Shown in pieces: positions 34,725-44,633 of a stretch of DNA of 64,000 nucleotides. The stretch is from an uncultured Veillonellaceae bacterium (lineage in GTDB: Bacteria > Bacillota > Negativicutes > Veillonellales > Dialisteraceae), in assembly GCA_958348245.1 (NCBI GenBank), contig CATVYJ010000003.1, positions 175,544-239,543 on the forward strand. The letters are read 5' to 3'. A model generated the notes under the pieces. It was not told the DNA's origin. It searched no databases and saw nothing but the letters and a program-made list of their open reading frames with translations. The translations under genes were made by a program, and so were the position numbers. How positions within the stretch are numbered: the stretch's first letter is position 1; the number at the start of each line of letters is the position of its first letter.

Positions 34725-35921
34725 ATGAAAATCACCGCGCTGTTTCCCGCGCTCGCCGTCCGGAATTACCGCAGCTTCTGGCTCATGCAGTGGGTGGCGC
34801 TCATCGGATTCTGGCTGCAGCTCACCACGCAGCAGTGGCTCGTATACGAGCTCACCGACTCGGCGCTGCTTCTCGGCCTCGTGTCCGCCATGCAGTTCAC
34901 CCCGGCGCTCCTTTTCTCCCTTTTCATCGGCTTCTGGATCGACCGGCACAGCAAGCGGAAAATCCTCGCGGGAACGCAGTTCTGCTACATCGTGCAGGCC
35001 GCGGCGCTGGCGGCGCTCCTCTGGACAGACCGCGCCGCCTACGGATGGATTCTTCTCTTCGCCTTTCTTCTCGGCTCCATCGACGCGGTGGACATGCCCG
35101 CCCGCCTCGCCTTCATGCCGAGCCTCGTGGGCAAGGCCCAGCTCCAGAGCGCCATGGCCCTCAACTCCGCCAATTTCAACATCACCCGCATGTTCGGCCC
35201 GCTCCTTGCGGCATGGCTCCTCACGTACATCGACTACGGCGCCATGTTCTTTCTGAATGCGCTCTCCCTTGTGCCCATTTTCTTTCTCTACCTCCGCATG
35301 AAGGTGGAAGAACCGCCGCCGGCGGCGGAACGGAAAGGCGCCCTGCAGGAAATCCGGGAAGGGCTCGCCTTCGCGAAGAGTCACGCCGTCATCCGCACCA
35401 ATCTCCTCTCCATGGCCGTCGTCTCCGGCCTCGTCATGAACTTCGGCACGTACGGCCCCCTCTTTGCGGACCGGGTGCTTCATCAGGGCATCGAAGGGTT
35501 CGGCTCCATCCTCTTCGCCATCGGCGCGGGGTCGCTCGCGGGCGGCCTCCTCTGCGCGGCGGGCCGGAAACAGCGGAGCCAGCGCTTCCTTTTCACCGCG
35601 GCGCTCGCCTGCGGCGTCTTCCTTCTCGCGGTGAGCCGCACGAGCCTCTACGCGCCGGCGCTCGCCCTCTTCGCCGCGCTCGGCTTCTGCGTCATTCTCT
35701 TCCTCATCCACTGCAACACCGCCATCCAGATGGCGTGCCCGCCGCAGGTGCTGGGCCGCATCATGAGCCTCTATTCCTTCGTCTTTCTCGGGAGCGCCCC
35801 CTTCGGGAGCCTCTTTGTGAGCTCCGTCATTGAAATGACGGGCACACAGGACGGCCTCTCCGCCATCGGCCTCCTGGAAATCGCCCTGCTCATCCGCATC
35901 CGCCGGCGTTCCGCCGCATAG
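34725..35921 (+). CDS. MFS transporter (EntS/MFS_3-like)
   Basis: The 398-residue protein has about 11 to 12 hydrophobic segments, starts with FPALAVRNYRSFWLMQWVAL, and carries the MFS loop GFWIDRHSKRKIL (about 72-84) and SIDAVDMPARLAFMP (about 122-136) of the EntS-like exporters. Relatives export siderophores or drugs, but the substrate here is unknown. I chose the ATG at 34725, which follows GAGG; a GTG two codons upstream is the alternative. No regulator is adjacent. Confidence 0.88.
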   Translation: MKITALFPALAVRNYRSFWLMQWVALIGFWLQLTTQQWLVYELTDSALLLGLVSAMQFTPALLFSLFIGFWIDRHSKRKILAGTQFCYIVQAAALAALLWTDRAAYGWILLFAFLLGSIDAVDMPARLAFMPSLVGKAQLQSAMALNSANFNITRMFGPLLAAWLLTYIDYGAMFFLNALSLVPIFFLYLRMKVEEPPPAAERKGALQEIREGLAFAKSHAVIRTNLLSMAVVSGLVMNFGTYGPLFADRVLHQGIEGFGSILFAIGAGSLAGGLLCAAGRKQRSQRFLFTAALACGVFLLAVSRTSLYAPALALFAALGFCVILFLIHCNTAIQMACPPQVLGRIMSLYSFVFLGSAPFGSLFVSSVIEMTGTQDGLSAIGLLEIALLIRIRRRSAA

Positions 35922-35944
35922 ATTCTCTCCCCGCAAAGTCCCAC

Positions 35945-35982
35945 GAAAAAACGCGGAGCCGCAAAGGCCCGCGTCTTTTTTC
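35945..35982. terminator. Bidirectional terminator between the MFS gene and ftsY
   Basis: ACGCGG and CCGCGT flank an inner GCC/GGC pairing, with A6 before and T6 after. Confidence 0.75.
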
Positions 35983-35988
35983 TTTTCC

Positions 35989-36933
35989 TTACACCTTCGT
36001 GCTTTCCGAGAGCGGATGATCGTCCGTCTCGAAGAGCGCCCGGGCGAAATCGTCGGGATCAAATTTCTGCAGATCGTCCTCCCGTTCGCCGAGGCCGATG
36101 TACTTCACCGGCACGTGCAGCTCTTCCGTGATGGAGAGCACCACGCCGCCCTTGGCCGTGCCGTCCAGCTTCGTCAGGACCACGCCGGTGAGCGGCACGA
36201 TATCCCCGAAAGACCGGGCCTGGCTCACCGCGTTCTGCCCCGTGGTGGCGTCCAGCACGAGCAGCGTCTGATGCGGCGCGTCGGGGATGACCTTCTTCAC
36301 CACGCGGCTGATCTTCCGCAGTTCTTCCATGAGATTCACCTTCGTCTGGAGCCGGCCCGCCGTATCGATGAGCACCACGTCCGCTCCGCGGGCCTTCGCC
36401 GCCGACACCGCGTCAAACGCCACCGCCGCCGGATCCGCCCCTTCGGCATGCTTGACGATGTCCGCGCCGGTGCGCTCCGCCCAGATGGTGAGCTGCTCCG
36501 ACGCCGCCGCGCGGAACGTATCCGCCGCCGCGAGGAGCACCTTTTTCCCTTCCTTATGCATCTGGCTCGAAAGCTTGCCGATGGTGGTGGTCTTGCCCAC
36601 GCCGTTCACGCCCACGATGAGCCACACTTCCGGATGATGGGCCGCTTCCTCTTCGTGCGGCGCTTCCCGGAGCATGTCCGCCACGAGCTGCTGCATATAG
36701 GGCATGACTTCCTTCGTGCTGGTGATGCGCCCCTCCGTCACGCCCCGGCGGATCTGCCGCATGAGGTAATCCGTGGTGCGCACGCCCAGGTCCCCCGTGA
36801 GCAGCACCGCTTCCAGCTCGTCCAGGAAATCCTCGTCGATTTTCGCGTAGCCGATGACCACCGTCTCGATATTTTTGATGAGGCTCTTCTTGGTCCGCTC
36901 CAGCCCCTTTTTGATTTTGTCAAAAAATCCCAT
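35989..36933 (-). CDS. ftsY: Signal recognition particle receptor FtsY
   Basis: FtsY docks SRP-ribosome complexes at the membrane. The 314-residue protein has the NG domain only, without the long acidic region seen in enterobacteria: GVNGVGKTTTIGKLS (about 121-135), DTAGRLQTKVNLMEEL (about 203-218) and TKLDGTAKGG (about 264-273). The ATG at 36933 follows AAGGAGG, whose site lies inside the end of smc; the two genes are separated by a single base. The smc-ftsY pair is a conserved Firmicute arrangement. Confidence 0.96.
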   Translation of the reverse strand: MGFFDKIKKGLERTKKSLIKNIETVVIGYAKIDEDFLDELEAVLLTGDLGVRTTDYLMRQIRRGVTEGRITSTKEVMPYMQQLVADMLREAPHEEEAAHHPEVWLIVGVNGVGKTTTIGKLSSQMHKEGKKVLLAAADTFRAAASEQLTIWAERTGADIVKHAEGADPAAVAFDAVSAAKARGADVVLIDTAGRLQTKVNLMEELRKISRVVKKVIPDAPHQTLLVLDATTGQNAVSQARSFGDIVPLTGVVLTKLDGTAKGGVVLSITEELHVPVKYIGLGEREDDLQKFDPDDFARALFETDDHPLSESTKV

Positions 36934-36934
36934 G

Positions 36935-39900
36935 TCATTCCTCCTTGATGTAGTCTTCCATGCGCACCGTAACGAGCGCAGACACCCCTTTTTCTCCCAT
37001 TGTAACCCCCTGCAGCGTATCTGCAAACTCCATCGTCTTTTTCCGGTGGGTGATGACGATGAACTGGGCCCGTTTTTTATATTCCTCCATCATGCGGGCA
37101 AAGCGCTCCACGTTCGCGTCGTCCAGCGCCGCGTCGATTTCGTCCACAAAGCAGAACGGCGCGGGCCGGTACGCGAGGAAGGAAATGAGGAGCGCGATCA
37201 CCGTGAGCGCCCGCTCCCCGCCCGACATGAGCGAGAGGGGCTGGCGCTTCTTGCCGGGAAGCTCCAGATAGAGCTCCACCCCGCTCTCGAGCGGATGCGC
37301 CGCGTCCGTCAGGGCAAGGCGCCCCGCCCCGCCGCGGAACATGAGGCGCATGATGCGCCCGAATTCTTCATTGATTTTACCAAACGCCTCGGTGAAATGG
37401 GAGGCCATGGCCTCGTCGATGCCGCGGATCACCTGCTGGAGCCCGTCCCGCGCTTTTTCCAGATCTTCCACCTGCGCCCGGTACGACTGGAGGCGTTCTT
37501 CCTCGAGCGCATACTCCGCCTCCGCGTTGGGATTCACCGGCCCGAGCGCGCCGATCTCTTCCTTCAACCGGCCGAGCCGGGCCTGCATGTCCTGCATATT
37601 GCCCGGAAGGCGATGCGCTTCCGCCGTTTCTTCCGTAAAGCCCGCCAGCTGGAGACGCGCCGTTTCCTCCGCTTCGAGGCGTTTCTGCTCTTCGATGCGC
37701 AGCGCCCTCTCGGCGAGCTTCTTATCCAGTTCCAACGCCGCATCCTGCGCCGCCCGGCGGGCTTTGTCGCACCCGCTCAGCCCGAGGGCGATCTGATCCG
37801 CCTCGTCCCGCGCGCGGTCCCGGGCGTCCGCCGCCGCCTGCTGGGCGGCTTTCGCCTGGTCGTACTGCGCGGAGAGCGCCGCGAGCGCCTCCGCCATGGC
37901 CGCGTCTTCTCCGCGGCGTTTTTCGAGAGCGTCCTCGGCCTGTTTCCTGCCGGTCTGCTCCGCGTCCGCCGCGGCGGCCTTCGCCTTTACCTGATCGTCC
38001 GCCCGGCGGAGCGCCTCTTCCGCCCGGGCGAGCGCCACCCGCTGGTCTGCCGCCGCCTGCGCCGCCCGGTCCGCCGCCGCCCGGAGCGCCGCCAGCTCTG
38101 CTTCTTCGGGAAGCGCGGGGATATCTCCCAGCGCGTCCCGCTCTTTCCGGAACGCCGAAGCCTGCTCTTCATGGGTTTTCCGCGCAGCTTCCGCGGCGGC
38201 CCGGGCTGCCGAAGCCGCCGAAGCCGCCGCCTGCGCCGCGGACAGCGCGGACGCAAGGCCTTCCCGGCGGCCCGCGGCGGCGGCGTTTTCCACATGGAGC
38301 GCCTGCCACGCTTCCCGCGAAGCGGAGAGCGCCTCCGAGAGCGCGGCGTTTGTCTCGGCCTGCGCGGCCAGGTCCCGGGCGATGCGCTCCGCTTCCTGCC
38401 GCGCCGCCGCCTCTCCGCGCGCGAGCTCCTCCATTTCCTGCTTCCGCCCGAAGAACGTGTTGGCTTTTTTCTTCATGGAGCCCCCCGTCATGGAGCCTCC
38501 CGGCCGGAGAATCTGTCCGTCGAGGGTCACAAGGTGAAGGCGGTATTTGTATTTCTTCGCGATGCGCCGCGCCGCGGCGAGATCCTCCACGATGAGCACC
38601 CGCCCGAGGAGAGCCTGCTTCAGCGCTTCGATGCCGGGCGCGCAGCCGAAGAGGTCCGAGGCGATGCCCCGCACGCCCTCCTCCCGTGCCGCTTCCCGTT
38701 CGAGCGCGTCGGAAAAACGGGGCTTCATCGCATCGAGCGGATAAAACGTGGTGCGCCCCGAGTTCTTCTCTTTCATCCACCGGATGATGGCTTCCGCCGC
38801 TTCCGCCGTGTCCGTCACAATATACGACACCGTGCCGCCCAGCGCCGCTTCCGCCGCGCCGGCATATGCGCCGGGCACGCGGAGCAGCTCCCCGAACGCG
38901 CCCCGGATATGGGCCTGCCAGGGCATATCCGCCGTGAGCACCGTGCGGGATGCGTTGGAAAAGCTGGCGTACTCCTTCTCCGCTTTCGCAAGGTACGCCC
39001 GCTGCGCCGCCAGCTGGGACGCGCGGTTCTTCGCTTCGCTCTCCCGCTGCATGAGCTGGAAATGCCGGGTTTCCCCCGCCTTGAGCGCCGCCCGCCGGTC
39101 TTTTCCTTCCGCTTCGAGCGCGGCCATGCGCGCCGTCCGGTCCGCGGTCTTCTCGTCGAGCGCCCGAAGCGCCGCCTCCGCCGTCTCCGCGTCTTTCCGC
39201 GCCGCCGTCTCCGCTGCCGCGGCCTCCGCAAGGGCCGCCGCCTGCCGCTCCGTTTCCTCTTCTTCCCGGCGGAGCGCGCTTTCGAGCCGTTCCTTCCGGA
39301 GCGTTTTCTCCCGGACGGCGTCCAGTCTCTGCCGGTGCGCCGCTTCCCCCGCGGTGAGCCGCTCCGCCGCGGCGGCTTTCTCCGCGTCCGCCGCGTCCGC
39401 CGCCTGCCGTTCCCGCACGAGCGCGGCGTCTGCCGCCTGCCGCTCCGTCTCCGCGGCGGCCAGCGCCGCCGCCGCCTGCTCGGCCGCTTTTCCGTGCGCG
39501 GCGATCGCCCCGGCGAGGCGCTCCATTTCCTCCGCCCCGTGCGTCCGGGCCGCTTCCTTCACGCGGAAATCGCCGTCGATGCGGTCCATATCCCGCTGAC
39601 GCGCCGCCGCGTCCGCCATGGCCTGCCGGTACGCTTCTTCCCGGGCTGCCGCCTCCGCCTCGAGCGCCGTCCGTTCCGCGTCGAGCCGGGCCAGCTCCCC
39701 GTCCCGGCTGACTTTCTCATCCGTCCAATCGCGGTGCTCCGTCTCATACCGCGCGAGCATGCGCCGCACCGACGTGAGCTTCAGGAGCGAGGCCGTGGCC
39801 TCCGCCGCCTGCCGCTCCCGCACGAGCGCGCCGTACTTCCGGGCTTTTTCCGCCGCTTCCGCCATGGGCCCCATCTGCTCTTCCAGGACCGCCATGAGAT

Positions 39901-40477
39901 CCTTCACGCGGTCCATATTTTCTTCCGTGCGGCGGAGCTTGCCGAGCCCCTCTTCCTTGCGCAGGCGGTACCGGCTGATGCCCGCCACCTCTTCGAAAAT
40001 GAGCCGCCGTTCTTCCGGACGGGCGGACAGGACCTGATCCACCCGGTTCTGCCCGATGATGGCGAGCGAGCCCCGTCCGAGCCCCGTCGCGGCGAACAGA
40101 TCCTGAATGTCCTTCAGGCGGCACGACCGGCCGTTGATATAGAAATCGCTGTCGCCGTTCCGCAGGACCCGCCGCGTGACCGACACCTCCGCCGTATCGA
40201 GGGGAAGCGAGCGGTCCGCATTGTCCAGCACGAGCTGTACCTCCGCGCCGTTCTTCGCCTTCCGCGAAGCCGACCCGGCAAAGATGATATCCTCTGTCTT
40301 CTGCCCGCGGAGATTGCGCACGTTCTGCTCGCCCAGCACCCACCGCACCGCGTCGGAAATGTTGCTCTTCCCGCAGCCGTTCGGCCCGACGATCATGGTG
40401 ATGCCCTCCGCGAAGGAAATCTCCGTGCGGTCCGCAAACGATTTGAATCCCTGCAAAACGAGACGCAGCAGCTTCAT
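36935..40477 (-). CDS. smc: Chromosome segregation protein SMC
   Basis: SMC forms the condensin ATPase ring with ScpA and ScpB. The 1180-residue protein has Walker A GPNGCGKSN at residues 31-39, two long Ala/Glu/Arg-rich coiled coils (about 165-500 and 670-1010), a hinge around 505-665, and a C-terminal signature LSLMSGGERALTVIALL with Walker B FCFVDEIDAALDDAN. The ATG at 40477 has AAGGAG 7 bases upstream. The GC-rich repetitive coiled-coil DNA creates a long antisense frame that I regard as spurious. Confidence 0.97.
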   Translation of the reverse strand: MKLLRLVLQGFKSFADRTEISFAEGITMIVGPNGCGKSNISDAVRWVLGEQNVRNLRGQKTEDIIFAGSASRKAKNGAEVQLVLDNADRSLPLDTAEVSVTRRVLRNGDSDFYINGRSCRLKDIQDLFAATGLGRGSLAIIGQNRVDQVLSARPEERRLIFEEVAGISRYRLRKEEGLGKLRRTEENMDRVKDLMAVLEEQMGPMAEAAEKARKYGALVRERQAAEATASLLKLTSVRRMLARYETEHRDWTDEKVSRDGELARLDAERTALEAEAAAREEAYRQAMADAAARQRDMDRIDGDFRVKEAARTHGAEEMERLAGAIAAHGKAAEQAAAALAAAETERQAADAALVRERQAADAADAEKAAAAERLTAGEAAHRQRLDAVREKTLRKERLESALRREEEETERQAAALAEAAAAETAARKDAETAEAALRALDEKTADRTARMAALEAEGKDRRAALKAGETRHFQLMQRESEAKNRASQLAAQRAYLAKAEKEYASFSNASRTVLTADMPWQAHIRGAFGELLRVPGAYAGAAEAALGGTVSYIVTDTAEAAEAIIRWMKEKNSGRTTFYPLDAMKPRFSDALEREAAREEGVRGIASDLFGCAPGIEALKQALLGRVLIVEDLAAARRIAKKYKYRLHLVTLDGQILRPGGSMTGGSMKKKANTFFGRKQEMEELARGEAAARQEAERIARDLAAQAETNAALSEALSASREAWQALHVENAAAAGRREGLASALSAAQAAASAASAARAAAEAARKTHEEQASAFRKERDALGDIPALPEEAELAALRAAADRAAQAAADQRVALARAEEALRRADDQVKAKAAAADAEQTGRKQAEDALEKRRGEDAAMAEALAALSAQYDQAKAAQQAAADARDRARDEADQIALGLSGCDKARRAAQDAALELDKKLAERALRIEEQKRLEAEETARLQLAGFTEETAEAHRLPGNMQDMQARLGRLKEEIGALGPVNPNAEAEYALEEERLQSYRAQVEDLEKARDGLQQVIRGIDEAMASHFTEAFGKINEEFGRIMRLMFRGGAGRLALTDAAHPLESGVELYLELPGKKRQPLSLMSGGERALTVIALLISFLAYRPAPFCFVDEIDAALDDANVERFARMMEEYKKRAQFIVITHRKKTMEFADTLQGVTMGEKGVSALVTVRMEDYIKEE

Positions 40478-40513
40478 GGCTTCTCTCCTTATCTTCCCTG
40501 AATCAATTTCTTT

Positions 40514-40519
40514 ATTATA
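40514..40519 (-). promoter_or_regulatory. -10 element upstream of smc
   Basis: A perfect TATAAT on the minus strand lies 36 bases before the smc start. No good -35 is visible at the usual distance. Confidence 0.4.
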
Positions 40520-40572
40520 AAGGAAAATCCCCCGCCGCGCCACGCGCCGCCTTCGCCGGAAACCGCCCACGC

Positions 40573-40597
40573 AAAAAGCCCCGCGAAATGCGGAGCT
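40573..40597 (-). terminator. Terminator downstream of the autotransporter locus
   Basis: AGCTCCGC and GCGGGGCT form an 8-bp stem (one G-T pair) followed by TTTTT on the minus strand, about 25 bases past the stop at 40622. Confidence 0.75.
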
Positions 40598-40621
40598 TAT
40601 CTGCTTGTGTAATATGGAAAA

Positions 40622-42933
40622 TCAGAAGCGGAAAGAGGCGCTCAGGGTCCACGCGTTGTTCGACACGCTGTCCCCCTTCTGGTAGCTGTAGCCCACGCCG
40701 TAGCTCATATCTCCGTGGTCTGCCACGAAGCCCACTCGCATGAGGAAGCTGCCGCTGTCCACCGTGTCGTAGCTGAAGGAGTCCGACGCCGTGCCGAGCG
40801 ATACGGTCTGATCCGTGCTCTTATCGCCCGCGTTCCAGATGTAGCCTACGCCCGCATACGGACGGAATGTCCAGCTCCCGCCCGTGATGGCCGCACTGTA
40901 GTTTACGCCCACCGAGATGAGCACGAGGTCCTGATCGTCGCCGTCATAGTGGAGCCCGTTGCTCGCGGTGAAGCCGTCTGTGGAGAGACGCAGATACCGC
41001 ATGCCGATGTACGGGGTGAGCGTGCCGCTCTCGCCCGCCGCAAAATCTTTCACCGCTTTCACGCCCACGCTCACCGCATCGCTGTCGGGAGAGGCCGTAA
41101 TCTGCCGGCCTTTATTCCACTGCGTCACGTCGTGGTCGCCTTTCATGTAGGAAATATCGCCGAGCAGGGCATAGCTGCCGCGGTCAAAGCGCGCGTAGAG
41201 CGATGCGCCGTAGTAGTCCGCATCATTCCGCGTGGTGGCGAAACCATTGGCCCCGCTTACATTGCCGTCCGCATAGGAAAGAGCGATACCGGCCACGGTG
41301 CCGCCGTTCTTATACAGATCCGCGCCGGCTACCACGCCGTTGTACTGCGCGTCGTAATTCGCACCGAAGGAGAGGCCGTTCACATTTTCCTTATTGTGGA
41401 ACCCGTACGCCCACACGTCCTTGTCGTTGCGGTTCATGAGGTGACCCGCCACGGCGTCATTGAAAATATTCGCCGCGGTGTACGTGCCGTGCTCCACGCC
41501 CGCCATAGCGGAGAGTCCGTCCGCGCTGTTCAGTGCTTCCACCGCGTGCCCGCCGTCTATGAGCGCCTTCACAGAATCATCGCCTTCGTTCCCGGTCGCA
41601 TAGAGTGCGACATTGGTCAGGAGAGAACCAGAGAGCAGCTGTGCCGCGTCTTCCTTAGAAACAGTACCGGCCGCAAGAACGCCGTTTTCATCCGAATAGA
41701 ACTGCTAAAGCACATTGTCCGTAATGATCTTATCTGCCGCCGCAGTGCTTACGTCTGCACTATCGGAGAAATTCAGTTTAGTCCCGACTTTCACGTTGCC
41801 AATGTCCAGATTCCCATTCACTGCCACCTTTCCAACCTCTTTGTCATCTTCTTTCGTGGTAATAAACGCCTGTGCATCATTAGTCAGGTACTGGCTATCC
41901 ACATGAGTAATCGTATTTTCTGCAAATGTCGTGGTAGCTCCGTCTGTTACCTTCACATAACCATCGACATATACATCTGTCTTTTTTGTCCCGTCACCAA
42001 GAGTAAGACTCCCCTTACTGCCGGAAATATCCGCTGAATATCCATTATTGCTGCCGCGCAGAATGATAGCCCCGCCATCCTCATTTGTTTTCAGATTAAG
42101 ACTTCCGTCTTGCACGATAACAGCCGTTTTCCTCTCACCAGTTGATTCCACAGTAACATTCTGCCCCGTAACAGTACCTTGCATAGCCACTTCATCGTTG
42201 CCAAGCCCCTCATCAGAAGCTCCATTCGGTGCAATATAAATACCAGCAAGACTCCCTTTTAAATTAACATCTCCATTGCCGGAAGATATATCAAATGTAG
42301 CAGATGCCGCGTCTTTTCACCATAATAATATAGTGGCTTCAGAGTTAGAGGTAATGTCTACTCCATTAGCACCATGAATAGTTGCACTTGCGTCGCCAGC
42401 ATCCCCCCCTTTCTGCCGACGAATCATAAATATATAAACCGAAACCATTTTGTAAATGGATGTTAACTTTATTACCCGCCTCAATTTTTACTGCCGCAGA
42501 TCCGGAATTTGAAGCGTTTGCTCCCGCCGTAACTGCAAGAAGTTTTGCATCAATGACCACATCTTTTTGCGCATGGATATCAACAGAGCCCCCTTCGTTA
42601 CACTGTGCCATAATCCCCTGATGATCCGTATATACTTTTAAATTGCCAACGTCAATCTTAATCTGTCCATCACGACCATAAATCGCTGTACCGCCATCAG
42701 CACGGACAATCCCCTGAGAATTATCGGGGCTCGATCCATTAGTAATAGAGAGGGAATGTTCTTTATCCCCTGCACCAGTCAGCTTTACGCCATCAATACT
42801 TCTTGTGGTTTCGTAATCAATATCATTTTCTACCGTGGTATCTATAGTAGGAAAGCTCTCTGCGGCTGACGCCCCCCTCTGCGAAGCTTACCGCAATCCA
42901 CGCGGCGAGGCAAATTTTCATCTGTTTTTTCAT
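40622..42933 (-). pseudogene. Autotransporter (type V secretion) adhesin-like gene, broken by two G-tract insertions and two nonsense codons
   Basis: An ATG at 42933 with a GAGGGGG site begins a Sec signal peptide (MKKQMKICLAAWIAVSFAEG). The frame is lost at a G6 tract (42872-42877); with one G fewer the signal peptide completes as EGASA-AESFPT, a normal cleavage site. The passenger then reads open to a second G tract, G7 (42403-42409), where removing one G again restores the frame. It then meets TGA at 42317-42319 and TAG at 41705-41707, after which the beta-barrel domain (from about 41570) runs to the stop and ends in WTLSASFRF, the terminal-Phe signature. The total, 2312 bases, becomes a whole number of codons (769 residues) only after the two single-base deletions. 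The passenger is Asn/Gly/Ser-rich, as in adhesins. The barrel part, if expressed alone, would lack a signal peptide. Confidence 0.85.
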
Positions 42934-43377
42934 GCAAATTCCCCCTCTTTTTACAGTCTCTTTTCTCTGGGGCAGTTCATTAGACCGGGGGCCGTAAAGT
43001 TTTAACGGTGAGTTATAAACGGAGAAAAGTATTTGTGGAGAACAGTTTGAAATCGGAAAAATATTATGTAAAACGTATTGGGAAAAATTGAGTTATGTAG
43101 TTTAAGTGGAAGAGCCTGCCTAAATCATGTCGGCCCATGGTTTAATACAATACATAATCAGGTCCCGTGAAGATTACGTAGAAGCGAACCGAAGGAAAAG
43201 AATGTCTAAAGGAAACGAAATGGGCGATACGTCTGAATCAGAAATATTTGACCCGTTTACGGGTAAAAGTAATAAGAATGCAAGTGGCAGGATGATAGGC
43301 GCGGGGACGCGTAGCCAGTAATCAAGGCCTTACAGGCCGCATATGCAGAACCACGGGATAAACTGGTGGGGGCCTTT
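42934..43377. other. Low-GC gap upstream of the autotransporter locus
   Basis: About 440 bases hold no gene I can support. A frame on the plus strand at 43127-43321 (64 codons) has no ribosome site and no recognisable composition. Near its end, ACCCG-TTTA-CGGGT is a small hairpin (43251-43264), and 43325-43382 can fold as AAGGCC/GGCCTT around an inner ACCAC/GGTGG stem followed by TTTTTA, possibly a terminator on the plus strand. Confidence 0.4.
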
Positions 43378-44277
43378 TTATTTCCATACAATGTTGCGGA
43401 AAAAGCGATACTCTTTCCACCATTCCTGTATGGTTTCCCACCTCATGAGGAAGATAAGGAGGATAATGGCACCGCCCCCAAACCAGACCGGGTTTGTATG
43501 AGGGAATCGATTTGTGAACTCCAACATCCCCACAGAGAAAAACACCAAAAACATCATCATTAAAGTATAGACATCACATACGTGATAAATGAAGCTGGCA
43601 ATCATCCTGAAAAGGCTAAAATATACCGTTATGACTATTCCAAGATATGGCATCCCAATGAAAATAAGGACTGCAACGGTTCCAAGAAATCCGCCAATGC
43701 CGCCCACAGTGTGCAAATACCTCAGTACTCCCCCGATTGCATCCGCTCCAAAGATAATAGGGGTTACGACGACAAATGTGAAAAAGCCACTGGCAAAACT
43801 TAAGAGATCATCAAGCCCCTTTGGAGATAAAATGTACATCAGCATACCGCTGATGAGGGGATACCCTACCCCTATTATTTTTACAATCCGGTCCATGGCA
43901 CTACGATTGTCTGCACGACTTTTTTCATTTTCTGCGGCCTGTCTCGCCGCGTCGTTCAGCCTCACAATCTGTTCGCTCTTTTGCTGAATTTCCTTCGTTT
44001 GCTCGGCTGTCAAAGATAGCAGCGTCGATATTTCGCCCTCCATTTGGGTGATCCGCTCTGCTGACTCTTGCACCTGCAAGAGCAGAGCGGAGTATTTCTG
44101 CTGTATCTCTATCAGCTTTGCTTCCAGCCCAACCTCCGTTTCCGTCTGCACTTTCAATGTAATATTCTCGCCTGTTAGATTCTTGATCTCCTTCGCAGGC
44201 GCGTCCATCATTTCTTCTAAACTGGACACGGAGCCGTTCAGTTGCGTTTCGTTCCCTCTCGTGTTGCGCAATTTCAT
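43378..44277 (-). CDS. Coiled-coil membrane protein of unknown function, probably with frameshifted upstream coding
   Basis: The 299-residue product starts MKLRNTRGNETQLNGSVSSL, has a coiled-coil region (about residues 20-135, with EKSRADNRSAM near its end) and then about five hydrophobic segments (about 140-275) before a basic, aromatic tail. AAGGAG lies 10 bases before this ATG. Upstream, the minus strand keeps protein-like content in two further frames: one reads APVLVIGTIASAIELERK at 44436-44377, another reads VEEKYKVRSNQVEQYF then DKEILDYEIAQHERE to about 44235. These join the present frame if one-base shifts are allowed, so the original gene may have started near 44460. I cannot place the family; its lower GC and neighbours suggest acquired DNA. 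Confidence 0.55.
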   Translation of the reverse strand: MKLRNTRGNETQLNGSVSSLEEMMDAPAKEIKNLTGENITLKVQTETEVGLEAKLIEIQQKYSALLLQVQESAERITQMEGEISTLLSLTAEQTKEIQQKSEQIVRLNDAARQAAENEKSRADNRSAMDRIVKIIGVGYPLISGMLMYILSPKGLDDLLSFASGFFTFVVVTPIIFGADAIGGVLRYLHTVGGIGGFLGTVAVLIFIGMPYLGIVITVYFSLFRMIASFIYHVCDVYTLMMMFLVFFSVGMLEFTNRFPHTNPVWFGGGAIILLIFLMRWETIQEWWKEYRFFRNIVWK

Positions 44278-44633
44278 AGTCAAGTATCTCCTTATCAAAG
44301 CCAATTTTGAAATATTGTTCCACCTGGTTGCTCCGGACTTTGTATTTCTCTTCCACGGCGTTTTCCCTTGTCTCCTGCACTTCCGCTCCAGCTCAATCGC
44401 TGATGCAATAGTGCCAATCACAAGAACTGGGGCGGTTTTCTTTTGCCACTTTTCCACATGTTTCTTTTTTTGACGAAGAACTCATTTATTATATCGTCTT
44501 ATTACATAATACAACAATTATCCGATGGCAGCAGAAGCAACTTTGATAGAATTAGATTGTGAAGTTCAGAGTATTGAGGTTTGTGGCCAGGCAGCTTATG
44601 AAATGTCTGTCACAACTCGGCGGAGAAAAAATA

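Noticed and set aside
36854..40501. A very long open frame on the plus strand antisense to smc and ftsY
   Set aside because: It is Arg/Ala/Pro/Gly-rich with no motifs and no ribosome site; it is the antisense shadow of GC-rich coiled-coil codons. The same holds for long frames antisense to valS, the hem genes, rnhB and sdaAB.
42403..42877. Active phase variation of the autotransporter as the full explanation
   Set aside because: Correcting both G tracts still leaves TGA and TAG in frame, so slippage alone cannot restore the protein; I report it only as a possible past state.
43127..43321. A 64-codon gene on the plus strand
   Set aside because: No Shine-Dalgarno, no hydrophobic core or recognisable motif, and it lies between decayed genes; I treat it as chance.
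43325..43382. A tmRNA, tRNA or other named RNA gene
   Set aside because: The folded segment lacks a TPsiC-type arm, a CCA-compatible acceptor or any conserved RNA motif; a terminator-like hairpin is the simplest reading. I saw no tRNA or rRNA anywhere in the window.
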